Shown here: one piece after another, positions 18,151 to 27,398 of the stretch
Position numbering within the stretch: position 1 is the stretch's first letter
Layout: every line of letters begins with the position of its first letter
Source: Lachnospiraceae bacterium
GTDB taxonomy: Bacteria > Bacillota > Clostridia > Lachnospirales > Lachnospiraceae
Reading direction: 5' to 3'
Assembly: GCA_030825115.1 (NCBI GenBank)
Contig: JAPJQL010000006.1
Span: 1 to 64,000, forward strand
DNA: 64,000 nt
Program-made: the position numbers and the translations under genes
The notes under the pieces: model-generated
Told to the model about the DNA's origin: nothing
What the model saw: only the letters and a program-made list of their open reading frames with translations
Database searches by the model: none

Positions 18151-18172
18151 TATAATGCTAATTAGTATTATA
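18151..18172. promoter_or_regulatory. 22-bp near-perfect palindrome between divergent AraC and GPH genes
   Basis: TATAATGCTAA is followed directly by TTAGTATTATA, with one mismatched pair. The palindrome includes a TATAAT and abuts a second one at 18171-18176, so a bound protein would overlap the promoter of one or both divergent genes. It may be an operator or a chance feature of AT-rich promoter DNA. Confidence 0.4.
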
Positions 18173-18302
18173 TAATCCTAACCATAAAAATACAAGTGTG
18201 ATAAAATGGATTCACAAAACGAAGCCGGCAGCGAAAAAAGCAACAAAACTGATACAGACATCAAAAAAGAATGAAGGAACATTGAGGAAAGTAGGAGACA
18301 AA

Positions 18303-19748
18303 ATGGAACAAGTAAAAGGAACAATGGGCAAATATAATAATGCGAAATTGTGGCAGATCGGTTTCTTTTCCCTGAACAACTGTGCAACCAATATCGCAAT
18401 GTTTTTAATGATGCAGTACTCTTATTTTACCCAGAACGTACTGGGACTGGCGGCGGCCATCATCGGTCTGATCGCAACGGGGACCCGTATCTTTGATGCG
18501 GTGACAGATCCTCTCGTAGGTTTTCTGGTAGACAGGACAAATGGCAGATTCGGAAAGTTCCGTCCGTACATGCTGGCCGGCAACATCATCATCTGGACGA
18601 GCCTGATCGTGATTTTCAATACACCGGCAGGCTGGGGCACTCATCAGAAATATATTTTTACTACGATATTTTATGTTGTGTATATTTTAGGCTATACCTG
18701 CCAGACTGTAGTGACAAAGGCAGGTCAGGCGGTTTTGACCAACAACCCGAAGCAGCGCCCGATCTTTGCGGGCTTTGACAGCGTGCTGACCCAGATGGCG
18801 AGCGCACTGGTCCCGATGCTCATCACCACGATCCTTGCGGAGAAATATTCGGTCGGAGAATTCGTGGGAGAGGGAGGCAAGAGCCTGGGGATGATCAACC
18901 CTGCGATGTGGAAAGAGGCCGTACTGATCCTGGCGGTGATTTCCTTTGTATTCACGGTGCTTGCCATGGTCGGCATCAGCCAGAAGGACCGCCCGGAGTT
19001 CTTTGGCCAGGCAGGAACGCAGCCAAAGGTAAAATTCAGGGATTACAAGGACATTGTCATGCATAACCGTCCGATCCAGATGCTGATCATCTCCGCAGCC
19101 ACGGACAAGTTAGGACAGCTTCTGATGAGCGGGACCATGACGTATCTGTTTGCCAACATGCTGTTAAATTCCAGGCTTCAGGGCGTTTTCTCCAGCATGC
19201 TGATCGTGCCGCTTGTGATCGTATCCATCAGCGGCGTGTTCGTATCCCGGAAGTTTGGGCTGAAGAGGACCTTCCTTGTGGGAACCTGGGGCTCGATGAT
19301 CATGCTTGTGATCATGTTTGTAGTACGTCCGAATCCGGAAGCTCCGGCTATCTTTTTAGGGCTGTTTTTGGTGCAGAAATGTCTTGCCAGCATGGGCAAT
19401 TCCGGCATCATCCCGATGATTGCAGACTGCACGGATTACGAGTCCTACCGCAGCGGGCGGTTTGTGCCGGGAATGATGGGAACGATGTTTTCCTTCATCG
19501 ACAAGATCATCTCCTCCTTCTCCGCAATGATCCAGGGCTTTGCTCTGACCCTTGCCGGCGTGGGGAACGTGGTGATCAGGCCGAACGAGCCGGTCAACGA
19601 TACGTTTAATATGGCAATCATGATCTGTTTTTGTATCGTTCCGATCCTTGGCCATATAGCAACGATTATTGCGATGAGATGGTATAATCTGGACAAGGAG
19701 AAGATGGCAGAGATCCAGGCGGAGCTGGAAGCAAGAAAAGCAGCCTGA
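18303..19748 (+). CDS. GPH-family sugar/cation symporter
   Basis: This 481-residue membrane protein has about twelve transmembrane segments and the glycoside-pentoside-hexuronide (GPH/MelB-like) pattern. ATGTRIFDAVTDPLVGFLVDRTNGRFGKFRPYML is the cytoplasmic loop signature, and IPMIADCTDYE lies in the second half. It should import a mono- or oligosaccharide with a cation. The ATG at 18303 has AGGAG 5 bp upstream; the open frame extends 35 residues further but without a good start. The GH3 gene follows after 66 bp, so the pair probably imports and hydrolyses one glycoside class. Confidence 0.9.
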   Translation: MEQVKGTMGKYNNAKLWQIGFFSLNNCATNIAMFLMMQYSYFTQNVLGLAAAIIGLIATGTRIFDAVTDPLVGFLVDRTNGRFGKFRPYMLAGNIIIWTSLIVIFNTPAGWGTHQKYIFTTIFYVVYILGYTCQTVVTKAGQAVLTNNPKQRPIFAGFDSVLTQMASALVPMLITTILAEKYSVGEFVGEGGKSLGMINPAMWKEAVLILAVISFVFTVLAMVGISQKDRPEFFGQAGTQPKVKFRDYKDIVMHNRPIQMLIISAATDKLGQLLMSGTMTYLFANMLLNSRLQGVFSSMLIVPLVIVSISGVFVSRKFGLKRTFLVGTWGSMIMLVIMFVVRPNPEAPAIFLGLFLVQKCLASMGNSGIIPMIADCTDYESYRSGRFVPGMMGTMFSFIDKIISSFSAMIQGFALTLAGVGNVVIRPNEPVNDTFNMAIMICFCIVPILGHIATIIAMRWYNLDKEKMAEIQAELEARKAA

Positions 19749-19814
19749 AAAGAAACCTGACAGAAGGCGTCAGCCCCTGCGTCAGGGCAGATAAGAAGAA
19801 AGAAGTGGTGAATT

Positions 19815-22064
19815 ATGGAAAAGGCAACCTCAAATATCCGTTATTACAAAAATCCCGATGGACCCGTGATCGGAGTGACGAAAAAACCCGTGATCGAGCA
19901 GGACGGACTGTACTTTAAAGATCTGACCGGAGACGGCGTCCTCACGGTGTATAAGGACTGGAGAAACTCTCCAGAAGAACGTGCCGTGGCGCTGGCAGAA
20001 GTTTTGACGCCGGATGAAAAGATTGGTCTGCTTTTTATCAATTCGTGGAAAATGGGGCAGTATCAGGAGGATAAGTCCAAGGTGGATGAATCCGGTCTCC
20101 TCAACGAGGAAATCGTGGAAAAAGACGAATCCATCTTCAATGTGGAAAAAACATATGGGACGACCTATACGCTGAAAGAGATGGGAATCCGCCATCTGAT
20201 CCTGCGCCAGAATCCAAAGCCGGATGAGCTTGCGGACTGGATCAATCAGTTAAACCAGGTGGCGGAGGAGACGGCGCACGGTCTTCCCGTGATGGTGGTA
20301 TCGAACTCCCGCAACGAGCACGGCGAGCTGGTGTTTGGCATGAACGATGCGGCGGGCGTGTTTGCGGCCTGGCCGGGTACGATGGGTATCGCGGCTGCGG
20401 TAAAGGGCAGCGGGCTTGACCTGATCGACGACTTTGCGGAGTGCATCCGCAAAGAGTGGGATGCGGTTGGGATGAAAAAGGGCTATATGTATATGGCAGA
20501 TGTGATGACCGATCCGAGATGGCAGCGTACCTACGGGACCTTTGGCGAAGATCCGCAGCTGATCTGTGACATCATGGAACGGCTGATTCCCGGAATCCAG
20601 GGAAGCGGGCATGGTCTGACAGCCGACGGCGTGGCGGTTACCATCAAGCATTTTCCGGGCGGAGGGGCCAGGGAGAACGGCTTCGACCCTCATTATGCAC
20701 AGGGACAGTGGAATGTCTACCGGACGGAAAACAGCCTGCAAAAATATCATCTTCCGGCGTTCCAGACGGCAATTGATAAAAAGACTTCCTCGATCATGCC
20801 GTACTATGCAAAACCGGCGGCAAAAAAAAGCCGGACCCAGTATGACCGATATGGGAAACCGTTGGAGATGAACCCGCTTGGATTTGCGTTCAACCGTGTA
20901 TTTATCCAGGAACTTTTGCGGGAACAGATGGGATTTGAGGGCTATGTCAACAGCGATTCCGGCATCAGCAACAAGATGGCATGGGGCGTGGAAGATCTGG
21001 ATGTGCCGTCCAGGATTGCACTGGCAGTCAACACAGGCGTGGATCTTATCAGCGGTTCCCTCGACGTGTTCTCCGCCAGGGAGGCTTATGAGAGGAGTAA
21101 AAACGGTTATTATACCACACAGGGGCACCCTGTTCCTGCGGGATATACGGCAGAGCAGCTTGTCCTGACGGAGGAGGCATTAAACCGTGCCGTGGCGCGC
21201 ACCTTAAAGGAAAAGTTTGAACTGGGGATGTTTGAGAACCCATACCGCGATCCAAAGCATGCCGTGGAGGTGGTCTCCACGAAAAAGCATTGGGACGATG
21301 CCTATGACGTACACGTTAAGTCTGTGGTGCTCTTAAAGAATCAAAATCAGCTCCTTCCTCTGAGAGAAGAGGCGATGGCCGGAAAAAAAGTTTATGTGGA
21401 ATGTTTCCGAAAGGACAAAGAAGCTGCAAAGCAGGAGACAAAAGCAGTGAGGGAGTCGGCTGCCTTGAGACAGGGCATCACGCTGACGGAAGATTTTGAG
21501 GAGGCAGACTACGCGGTCCTCTTTGTCAGCCCCAGCTCCGGCGAGTATTTTAACGCGACAAAGGGTTATTTAGAGCTGGATATCTGCGAAGGAAAGGTGG
21601 TCGCAGATGTGGACGATGAGGGCAGGCCGGCAAAAACCACCCATGAGGAGACGACGCTTTGCGATGCAGGAAAAATCAAAGAGATCGCTGAGGCTGTCCA
21701 TAAAAACGGTGGAAAGGTGATTTCGAGCATCAATGTCACACTTGCGTGGGAAGTCGGCAGCGTGGAGACCTGTTCTGATGCGCTGCTTGTCGGTTTTGAC
21801 ACGTACACGGACGCCATAGCGGATGTGATATTCGGAAAATACAGCCCGACGGGGAAACTGCCGGTCACACTGCCAAAGAATGATGAGGTCCTTTTCGTGG
21901 ACGGGGACGGCATCTGCATCTCCCGCAATGATGTGCCGGGGTATGATAAAGACCTGTATATGCCGGAATCCATGAAGGATGAGAACGGAAAGGCTTATGC
22001 ATACCGGGATGCGGACGGTAATTATTATGAACTGGATTTTGGGCTGTCATATGAGACGGTATAG
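19815..22064 (+). CDS. Glycoside hydrolase family 3 beta-glycosidase
   Basis: This 749-residue intracellular enzyme has no signal peptide. The N-terminal (alpha/beta)8 domain includes MADVMTDPRWQRTYGTFGEDP and VTIKHFPGGGARENG, the GH3 substrate-binding loop. The nucleophile region reads GYVNSDSG, with the aspartate at residue 381, where many GH3 enzymes have SDW or SDY. A second alpha/beta sandwich domain follows (SVVLLKNQNQLLPL, then GKYSPTGKLPVTLP). Members include beta-glucosidases and beta-xylosidases; the exact sugar is not visible. It acts after uptake by the upstream carrier. Confidence 0.9.
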   Translation: MEKATSNIRYYKNPDGPVIGVTKKPVIEQDGLYFKDLTGDGVLTVYKDWRNSPEERAVALAEVLTPDEKIGLLFINSWKMGQYQEDKSKVDESGLLNEEIVEKDESIFNVEKTYGTTYTLKEMGIRHLILRQNPKPDELADWINQLNQVAEETAHGLPVMVVSNSRNEHGELVFGMNDAAGVFAAWPGTMGIAAAVKGSGLDLIDDFAECIRKEWDAVGMKKGYMYMADVMTDPRWQRTYGTFGEDPQLICDIMERLIPGIQGSGHGLTADGVAVTIKHFPGGGARENGFDPHYAQGQWNVYRTENSLQKYHLPAFQTAIDKKTSSIMPYYAKPAAKKSRTQYDRYGKPLEMNPLGFAFNRVFIQELLREQMGFEGYVNSDSGISNKMAWGVEDLDVPSRIALAVNTGVDLISGSLDVFSAREAYERSKNGYYTTQGHPVPAGYTAEQLVLTEEALNRAVARTLKEKFELGMFENPYRDPKHAVEVVSTKKHWDDAYDVHVKSVVLLKNQNQLLPLREEAMAGKKVYVECFRKDKEAAKQETKAVRESAALRQGITLTEDFEEADYAVLFVSPSSGEYFNATKGYLELDICEGKVVADVDDEGRPAKTTHEETTLCDAGKIKEIAEAVHKNGGKVISSINVTLAWEVGSVETCSDALLVGFDTYTDAIADVIFGKYSPTGKLPVTLPKNDEVLFVDGDGICISRNDVPGYDKDLYMPESMKDENGKAYAYRDADGNYYELDFGLSYETV

Positions 22065-22085
22065 AAAAAACAGCAAAAGAGGTAT

Positions 22086-22152
22086 TTGACAGAAGTGGTC
22101 TACTGTGATAGACTCTCAATATAAGAGAGGACTATTGCAGTAGACCACTTCT
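22086..22152. promoter_or_regulatory. Promoter and twin BlaI-type operator of blaI-blaR
   Basis: TTGACA (22086-22091) and TAGACT (22109-22114) form a promoter with a 17-bp spacer. Two imperfect 16-bp dyads, GTCTACTGTGATAGAC at 22099-22114 and GACTATTGCAGTAGAC at 22130-22145, lie 31 bp apart, about three helical turns. The first covers the -10 box. The whole block is also bounded by a perfect 15-bp inverted repeat (22091-22105 and 22138-22152). Confidence 0.65.
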
Positions 22153-22181
22153 GCATTTTCATTAAGAAGAGGAGGAGACTG

Positions 22182-22541
22182 ATGGAGGAAAAGAAACTGT
22201 TTGACGGCGAGTACCGTTTTATGAATCTGGTATGGGAGCATGAGCCGGTGAGATCGACGGAGCTGGCGCGGCTGAGCGCCCAGGCGTTTGGCTGGAAGAA
22301 GTCCACCTGCTATACCGTGTTAAAAAAGTTATCCGGACGCGGTTTTTTGAAAAATGAGCAGGCGGTTGTGACTTCCCTGATTCCGAGGGAAGAAGTCCAG
22401 AAGCTGGAGAGCGAAGCGGTTGTAGACAAAAATTTTGACGGCTCCCTTCCTGCCTTTGTGACGGCATTTTTGACGGACCGGAAGCTGACCGGGAAAGAAG
22501 CGGAGGAGATTCGGAACATGATAGAAAAGGCGGTGGAATGA
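22182..22541 (+). CDS. blaI: BlaI/MecI-family repressor
   Basis: This 119-residue winged-helix repressor begins with an N-terminal domain like those of BlaI and MecI (RFMNLVWEHEPVRSTELARL, then GWKKSTCYTVLKKLSGRGFL). The C-terminal helices form the dimer and normally hold the site cleaved by the BlaR1 pathway. It should bind the paired dyads just upstream and repress its own operon. It overlaps blaR by 4 bp. No beta-lactamase or PBP2a gene is adjacent, so the regulated target may lie elsewhere or be the sensor operon itself. Confidence 0.9.
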   Translation: MEEKKLFDGEYRFMNLVWEHEPVRSTELARLSAQAFGWKKSTCYTVLKKLSGRGFLKNEQAVVTSLIPREEVQKLESEAVVDKNFDGSLPAFVTAFLTDRKLTGKEAEEIRNMIEKAVE

Positions 22542-24817
22542 TGATAGAATGGATGATTCGGCTGCTCAACATGTCGTTCACGGCAGGCTGTACGGTCCTC
22601 TTTGTCCTGGTCTGCCGCCTGCTGTTTAAAAAATTGCCCAAGGGATATTCCTATGTCCTTTGGTTTATCGTGCTGTTCCGGTTTTTGTGCCCTGTGACGG
22701 TCCCATCGCCTTTTTGCCTCCTTCCGGTGCACCCGGAACCGGTGCCGCAGGAGATCGTATATGAACAGCATCCTGAGATCCAGTCCGGCGTGATCTGGGT
22801 TGACCGGGCGGTGAACCAGATGCTGGACGAAAACCTGTCGGCAGAGGAATGGGAAGTGAGATCCATAAATCCAATCCAGATTGCCCTGTTTGTTCTGGGG
22901 GTCATCTGGCAGGCGGGGGTGCTGGTGCTTTTCCTGTATTACATGACAGGATATCTGCGCCTTAGAAGAAGGCTGGCTGCCGCGGTACAGGTGGAAAAGG
23001 GAATCTATGAGAGCAGTCAGATCGACGGGGCCTTTGTGACAGGGCTGTTTCGTCCGTCGGTATATCTGCCGGCCGGCCTGGATGAGGAGAACCGCCGCTA
23101 TATCTTAAAGCATGAGATGGTACATATCCGCAGGAAGGATTACCTTGTTAAGCTGCTGGGGCTTTTGATGGTGCTGATCCACTGGTTCAATCCGCTGGCG
23201 TGGATATCATTTCGCCTTCTAAGCAGGGATATGGAGATGTCCTGCGACGAACGGGTACTAAAAGAGCTGGGACCAGGGGAGAAAAAGCCATATTCCCTTG
23301 CGCTGCTCCATGCGGCAGAACAGCAGGGCGGACTGCTGATCCCCCTTGCATTTGGAGAGAGCCACACCCGTTCCCGGATTAAAAACATCCTGAATTACCG
23401 GAAACCGGCATTTTGGATCACCGTTTTAGCGGCTGCGGCAATCGGAATGGCAGGAGTCGGGCTGATGACGGACCCGGTCGTACAGAAAACGGTGGAAGAG
23501 ACGGGAGACAGGGTTGCTACCATCATCGGTGGCGCAGACGGACCTACCAGTATTTTTATCGCGGGAAAGGCAGGTGAGGGGGAGTCTGCGGAACTCGACC
23601 GGATACCAGATATCGCCTGGCTGGCAGAAACAACGATACCGGAAGCATTGTTGGAAGAGGGGCAGGATGGAATGCCGGTACTGGACTATGCAGACAAGGA
23701 TATGGTGATATTTCATGGGAGTTTTGGATTGTTTGCCTTTCAGAGGGAAGGGGACCGGTGGAGCCCTGCGGCCTATCTGGACCAGGAGTATTTCTCGGAT
23801 GACGATCAGGCTTTGGAGGCGTTGGCAGGCATTGGCAGCCGGCGGAAACAAGGTGAGATCCACATGGAAGACAAGTTGGTGACATCTGCTTCTATCTTTG
23901 GAAACGACATCCGGGAGGCGGCGGTCCAAAAGCTGGAAGATGGAAATATTGCCGTTCTGGGCGGGTATATGAGCGGAGACAGGCTTCGGCTGATCGACCT
24001 GTTCTATGGATATTATCATCCGGATGAGCAGGTGTTCCATCAGGTGTATCTGTTTGGAGGGAACGGGGAGATGACAGTCAACCCCAGAGGAGATGTCCAT
24101 GAACGGAGATATCTGTTCTCGCGGGACGGGGCGGACTATTATGTCCGTACCCCAAAGTCACTGATGGATTTTGAAAAAAAGGCTGGGATGGAGTCACATA
24201 CGTATCATTTGCCTTATGGGAGGATGGAACTGGTGCGGCGTCGTGGGGATGAGGAGACAGTCCTGGATGAGATGATGTGCATGCAGAGCGGACTTGAACA
24301 GCAGAAGGTGATCGTCGCACAAGACAGGATTGTCTATACCGGGGCGGCATTCGAAGACATGGTCAGTGTGAAATCTCCGGGACTGATCAGCATCGCGATG
24401 GACGGCAGTGACAGGCGGGCGGCGGACATTCCATACAATGTGTATGACGGGCTTTCCTATGAAGGCGGATATCTGTATTATCAGGGCTGGACCAATGACA
24501 GAAAACTGCCGGTCCCTCTGTACCGGATGGACGCGAAATTTGAACACCAGGAGTTTTTGGCGGAGGTTGACGGGAGTCTGATGACGGTAAAGGAAGGCGG
24601 TGTGGTATACATCTATAACTGGGCGAAGCAGCAGGTGGAAGTCTGCGGAACTGAAATCCAGGGGAAGCGGTGGAGGTTTGACCGGCCGGGAGAAGATGCA
24701 AGACATCACCTGGTAGAAACGGAGCGGATTGGAAATGTTATGACGATTACCCTGAAACCGGTAGATCCGTCTGAAGAACCGGAAACTTATCGTGTGTATG
24801 TTCCGAAGGGTATGTGA
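22538..24817 (+). CDS. BlaR1-like M56 membrane metallopeptidase sensor
   Basis: This 759-residue protein has an N-terminal M56 peptidase part with membrane helices. The zinc motif HEMVH begins at residue 192 and the downstream DMEMSCDERV supplies the further glutamate. A fourth membrane helix lies near residues 290-310. The C-terminal 450 residues are extracytoplasmic. They are not a penicillin-binding domain of the BlaR1 type but a beta-rich, YVRTPKS/YQGWTNDRKLPVPLYRMD region resembling DUF5050-like propeller repeats. Residues about 328-343 contain IIGGADGPTSIFIAGK, a motif known from sodium-pump decarboxylase beta subunits. The sensed signal is therefore probably not a beta-lactam. Confidence 0.8.
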   Translation: MMIEWMIRLLNMSFTAGCTVLFVLVCRLLFKKLPKGYSYVLWFIVLFRFLCPVTVPSPFCLLPVHPEPVPQEIVYEQHPEIQSGVIWVDRAVNQMLDENLSAEEWEVRSINPIQIALFVLGVIWQAGVLVLFLYYMTGYLRLRRRLAAAVQVEKGIYESSQIDGAFVTGLFRPSVYLPAGLDEENRRYILKHEMVHIRRKDYLVKLLGLLMVLIHWFNPLAWISFRLLSRDMEMSCDERVLKELGPGEKKPYSLALLHAAEQQGGLLIPLAFGESHTRSRIKNILNYRKPAFWITVLAAAAIGMAGVGLMTDPVVQKTVEETGDRVATIIGGADGPTSIFIAGKAGEGESAELDRIPDIAWLAETTIPEALLEEGQDGMPVLDYADKDMVIFHGSFGLFAFQREGDRWSPAAYLDQEYFSDDDQALEALAGIGSRRKQGEIHMEDKLVTSASIFGNDIREAAVQKLEDGNIAVLGGYMSGDRLRLIDLFYGYYHPDEQVFHQVYLFGGNGEMTVNPRGDVHERRYLFSRDGADYYVRTPKSLMDFEKKAGMESHTYHLPYGRMELVRRRGDEETVLDEMMCMQSGLEQQKVIVAQDRIVYTGAAFEDMVSVKSPGLISIAMDGSDRRAADIPYNVYDGLSYEGGYLYYQGWTNDRKLPVPLYRMDAKFEHQEFLAEVDGSLMTVKEGGVVYIYNWAKQQVEVCGTEIQGKRWRFDRPGEDARHHLVETERIGNVMTITLKPVDPSEEPETYRVYVPKGM

Positions 24818-24846
24818 GCAGGAAAGGGAACAGAGAGTGCAGGAGA

Positions 24847-24878
24847 GGCAGAAGAGCATATATTCTTCTGCCCTTTTT
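24847..24878 (+). terminator. Rho-independent terminator after blaR
   Basis: A perfect 9-bp stem (GGCAGAAGA with TCTTCTGCC, 8-nt loop) is followed by CTTTTTGATTTTT. Confidence 0.85.
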
Positions 24879-25017
24879 GATTTTTCATTGACATATCATC
24901 CGTTGTCTGATAACATTGATTTATTCCGCAGGGGAGTTCTTTCCCCGCAGAATAAGAGGTTCATGCAGGTTCTGCAGCTATTCCGATGAATGACAACAAA
25001 AACGAAGGAGGAGTTTT

Positions 25018-26064
25018 ATGGGAAAAGAAATGACAAGAGTATTGGGACAGACAAAAGAGCGGGAGGATGTTTTGCAGATGATCAGGCAAAATCCCGTAAC
25101 CTACGCAAGATTTTTAGAATTGACGGAAGATTTTCAAGAGGACCTGATTGCGTTTTGCATGGGGACCAAGGGGGTGAAGGTCACATGGGATCCATTTTTT
25201 AAAGAGATATTTAATCCTGAGATTTATGGGAAGCGGCTGTCGGAACTGCTTTCAGCCATCTTAAAAGAACCTGTGATCGTGAAGCGGGCATTGCCCAATG
25301 AATCCTGTCGGCTGACTGCGGAGGGTTCCCTGTTGATTATGGATATCCTGGTGGAACTTGAGTCTGGAGGACTGGCAAATGTCGAAATGCAGAGGATTGG
25401 ATATCGCTTTCCAGGACAGCGGGCGGCATGCTATTCGTCGGACCTGGTGCTTCGGCAGTATTCCCGGGTCAAGGGGGAACGAAAAGAAAAATTCACATAC
25501 CGCGACATGAAAAAAGTTTATTCCATTGTATTGGTGGAAGAAAGCGGAAAGGAGTTTGAAGAAAAGAAAGAGTATTACCGGCATCATGCAAAACAAATCT
25601 TTGATACGAATCTGAATCTGGAACTTTTGCAGGAATATATTTTTATTCCGCTCGATAAATTTCTTGACATATATCACAAAAACAATCAAAATATAGATAA
25701 GGAACTGGATGCGTGGCTTTTGTTTCTGGCATCGGATGACCCTTCTGATATTATGAAACTGATCGAAGCGTATCCCAAATTCCGTGAACCATATGCGGAG
25801 ATAGCGGCGTTTCAGCAGAAACCGGAGGAGTTGGTGAATATGTATTCGAAAGCATTGGAAATCATGGACCGGAATACGGTGAAGTATATGATAGAGGAAC
25901 AAAAGAAAGAAATAGAAGAACGGAAAAAAGAGGTGAAGGAACAGGCCGAACTGTTAAAACAGGCGAACACGGCATTGCTGGAAAAAGATAATATTCTGGC
26001 TGAAAAGGATGCCCAACTGAAAGCTTTAAAGAGTGAACTAGAACTGTTAAAAAGGAAGCTATAA
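25018..26064 (+). CDS. Rpn-family PD-(D/E)XK nuclease (transposase-like)
   Basis: This 348-residue protein of the Rpn/PDDEXK_2 family is often annotated as a recombination-promoting nuclease or family transposase. The N-terminal nuclease fold has DPFFKEIF followed by LLIMDILVELESGGLANVEMQR; the aspartate, the glutamate of VELE and the E-x-Q motif fit the catalytic PD-(D/E)XK core. The C-terminus is a long charged coiled coil (IEEQKKEIEERKKEVKEQ onwards). E. coli relatives cut DNA and promote RecA-independent recombination, and related genes serve in phage defence. GGAGG lies just upstream of the start, and no inverted repeats were seen around it. Confidence 0.8.
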   Translation: MGKEMTRVLGQTKEREDVLQMIRQNPVTYARFLELTEDFQEDLIAFCMGTKGVKVTWDPFFKEIFNPEIYGKRLSELLSAILKEPVIVKRALPNESCRLTAEGSLLIMDILVELESGGLANVEMQRIGYRFPGQRAACYSSDLVLRQYSRVKGERKEKFTYRDMKKVYSIVLVEESGKEFEEKKEYYRHHAKQIFDTNLNLELLQEYIFIPLDKFLDIYHKNNQNIDKELDAWLLFLASDDPSDIMKLIEAYPKFREPYAEIAAFQQKPEELVNMYSKALEIMDRNTVKYMIEEQKKEIEERKKEVKEQAELLKQANTALLEKDNILAEKDAQLKALKSELELLKRKL

Positions 26065-26150
26065 GCAGGATTTTTTCCGGGGCATACCAAAATGGCATCC
26101 CGGCCCCGCAATCTCGTGGGTCGGGATGTTCTGGAAATCTCCTTTGGACC

Positions 26151-26471
26151 TTAATCCTGATTCTTTTTATAATCGGTTCCCCATTCGACCATCGCATCGA
26201 GAATCGGCTTTAAGCTGCGTCCGGTCTCCGTCAGGGAGTAGTCTACCCGCGGCGGCACCTCTGCATAAACCTGGCGGCTCACCAGGCCGCTTGCCTCCAG
26301 CGAGCGCAGATTGGATGTCAGAACCTTCTGTGATATATTTCCAACCGATTTTTTTAATTCTCCGAATCTGCGTGTGCCTTCCAGCAAATCGCGGATGATC
26401 AGCACCTTCCAACGGTCTCCGATCAGCATCAGCGTCGTCTCCACAGGACATGCAGGCAATTCTTTTTCCAT
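26151..26471 (-). CDS. HxlR-family transcriptional regulator
   Basis: This 106-residue winged-helix regulator begins with a conserved cysteine (ELPACPVETTLMLIGDRWKVLIIRDLL), typical of HxlR/YodB/HypR proteins in which it senses electrophiles or oxidants. The DNA-binding block is RFGELKKSVGNISQKVLTSNL and the wing is PPRVDYSLTETG. It is divergent from the macrodomain-sirtuin pair across 135 bp. Since that pair answers oxidative stress in other bacteria, control by this regulator is plausible but only inferred. Confidence 0.85.
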   Translation of the reverse strand: MEKELPACPVETTLMLIGDRWKVLIIRDLLEGTRRFGELKKSVGNISQKVLTSNLRSLEASGLVSRQVYAEVPPRVDYSLTETGRSLKPILDAMVEWGTDYKKNQD

Positions 26472-26606
26472 AACAATTCCATCCTTAATTCAATAGTATA
26501 TAAAAGGTAACTATGGCACAAAAAAGTGCTTACTTTACATTGTGTACCCATAAGCTTATTATAATCTTGAAGGCTGAAAAAAACAACTGAAACATGGAGG
26601 AGAGTT

Positions 26607-27398
26607 ATGACGCGGCAGCAAAGATTGCTTTATCTGATCGATTATCTGATAAAAGAAGATTCACGATACATCAATCTGGAGATTCCGGCGACGGAAGCAG
26701 AAAGGAAGCGGCTTTTGCGTTCCCTGATGAATGTCCGTCCGCCCAGACCGGTCAGTCCGTCATTTTTGAAGATTCAGGATGAATACCTGTCCGAAGAAAC
26801 CGATATAAAGCAGGTCGTTTCGGTGTCGGACCTGTCCCCGGTGGAGCCGGGAATCTATCTGTGGCAGGGGGATATCACGAGACTCAGGGCAGACGCGATC
26901 GTCAATGCGGCAAACAGCGCCCTGCTGGGGTGTTTTGTACCTTGCCACGGCTGTATTGATAATGCAATCCACTCTGCGGCAGGCGTACAGCTCCGCCTTG
27001 AATGCCACAGGCTGATGGAAAAACAGGGAGAAGCAGAGCCGGTCGGAACGGCAAAGATCACACCGGCTTTCAATCTGCCGTGCAGTTATATCCTGCATAC
27101 GGTAGGCCCTGTCGTATCGGACGCTGTGACACAAAAGGAGCGTGCGCTTTTGGCGTCCTGTTATCATTCCTGCATGGCGGTGGCTGAGTCTCATGGGCTG
27201 AAAAACCTTGTATTCTGCTGTATTTCTACAGGTGAGTTTCATTTCCCAAATGAGCTGGCGGCTCAGATTGCCGTCGATACCGTGCGAAAGTACCGACGGG
27301 AGCATGATTCTGGATTGGAGGTGGTTTTTAATGTCTTTAAAGACAACGATTACGAAATCTACAGACGGCTGCTTGGAACAGGCGCTGCGGCTGTCTGA
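26607..27398 (+). CDS. Zinc-dependent macrodomain ADP-ribosyl hydrolase
   Basis: This 263-residue protein has an N-terminal helical part and a macrodomain from about residue 85. QGDITRLRADAIVNAANSALLGCFVPCHGCIDNAIHSAAG holds the ADP-ribose-binding core, and the C-x-H-x-C cluster there is the zinc site of the Zn-macro group that works with SirTM sirtuins. This group removes ADP-ribose put on by SirTM. The gene overlaps the sirtuin start by 68 bp, which suggests coupled translation. The family is known in Staphylococcus and Streptococcus beside lipoate-related genes, which are absent here. Confidence 0.85.
   Translation: MTRQQRLLYLIDYLIKEDSRYINLEIPATEAERKRLLRSLMNVRPPRPVSPSFLKIQDEYLSEETDIKQVVSVSDLSPVEPGIYLWQGDITRLRADAIVNAANSALLGCFVPCHGCIDNAIHSAAGVQLRLECHRLMEKQGEAEPVGTAKITPAFNLPCSYILHTVGPVVSDAVTQKERALLASCYHSCMAVAESHGLKNLVFCCISTGEFHFPNELAAQIAVDTVRKYRREHDSGLEVVFNVFKDNDYEIYRRLLGTGAAAV

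Noticed and set aside
25018..26064. Rpn gene as an active insertion sequence
   Set aside because: No terminal inverted repeats or target duplications were found around it, so it is treated as a resident nuclease gene.
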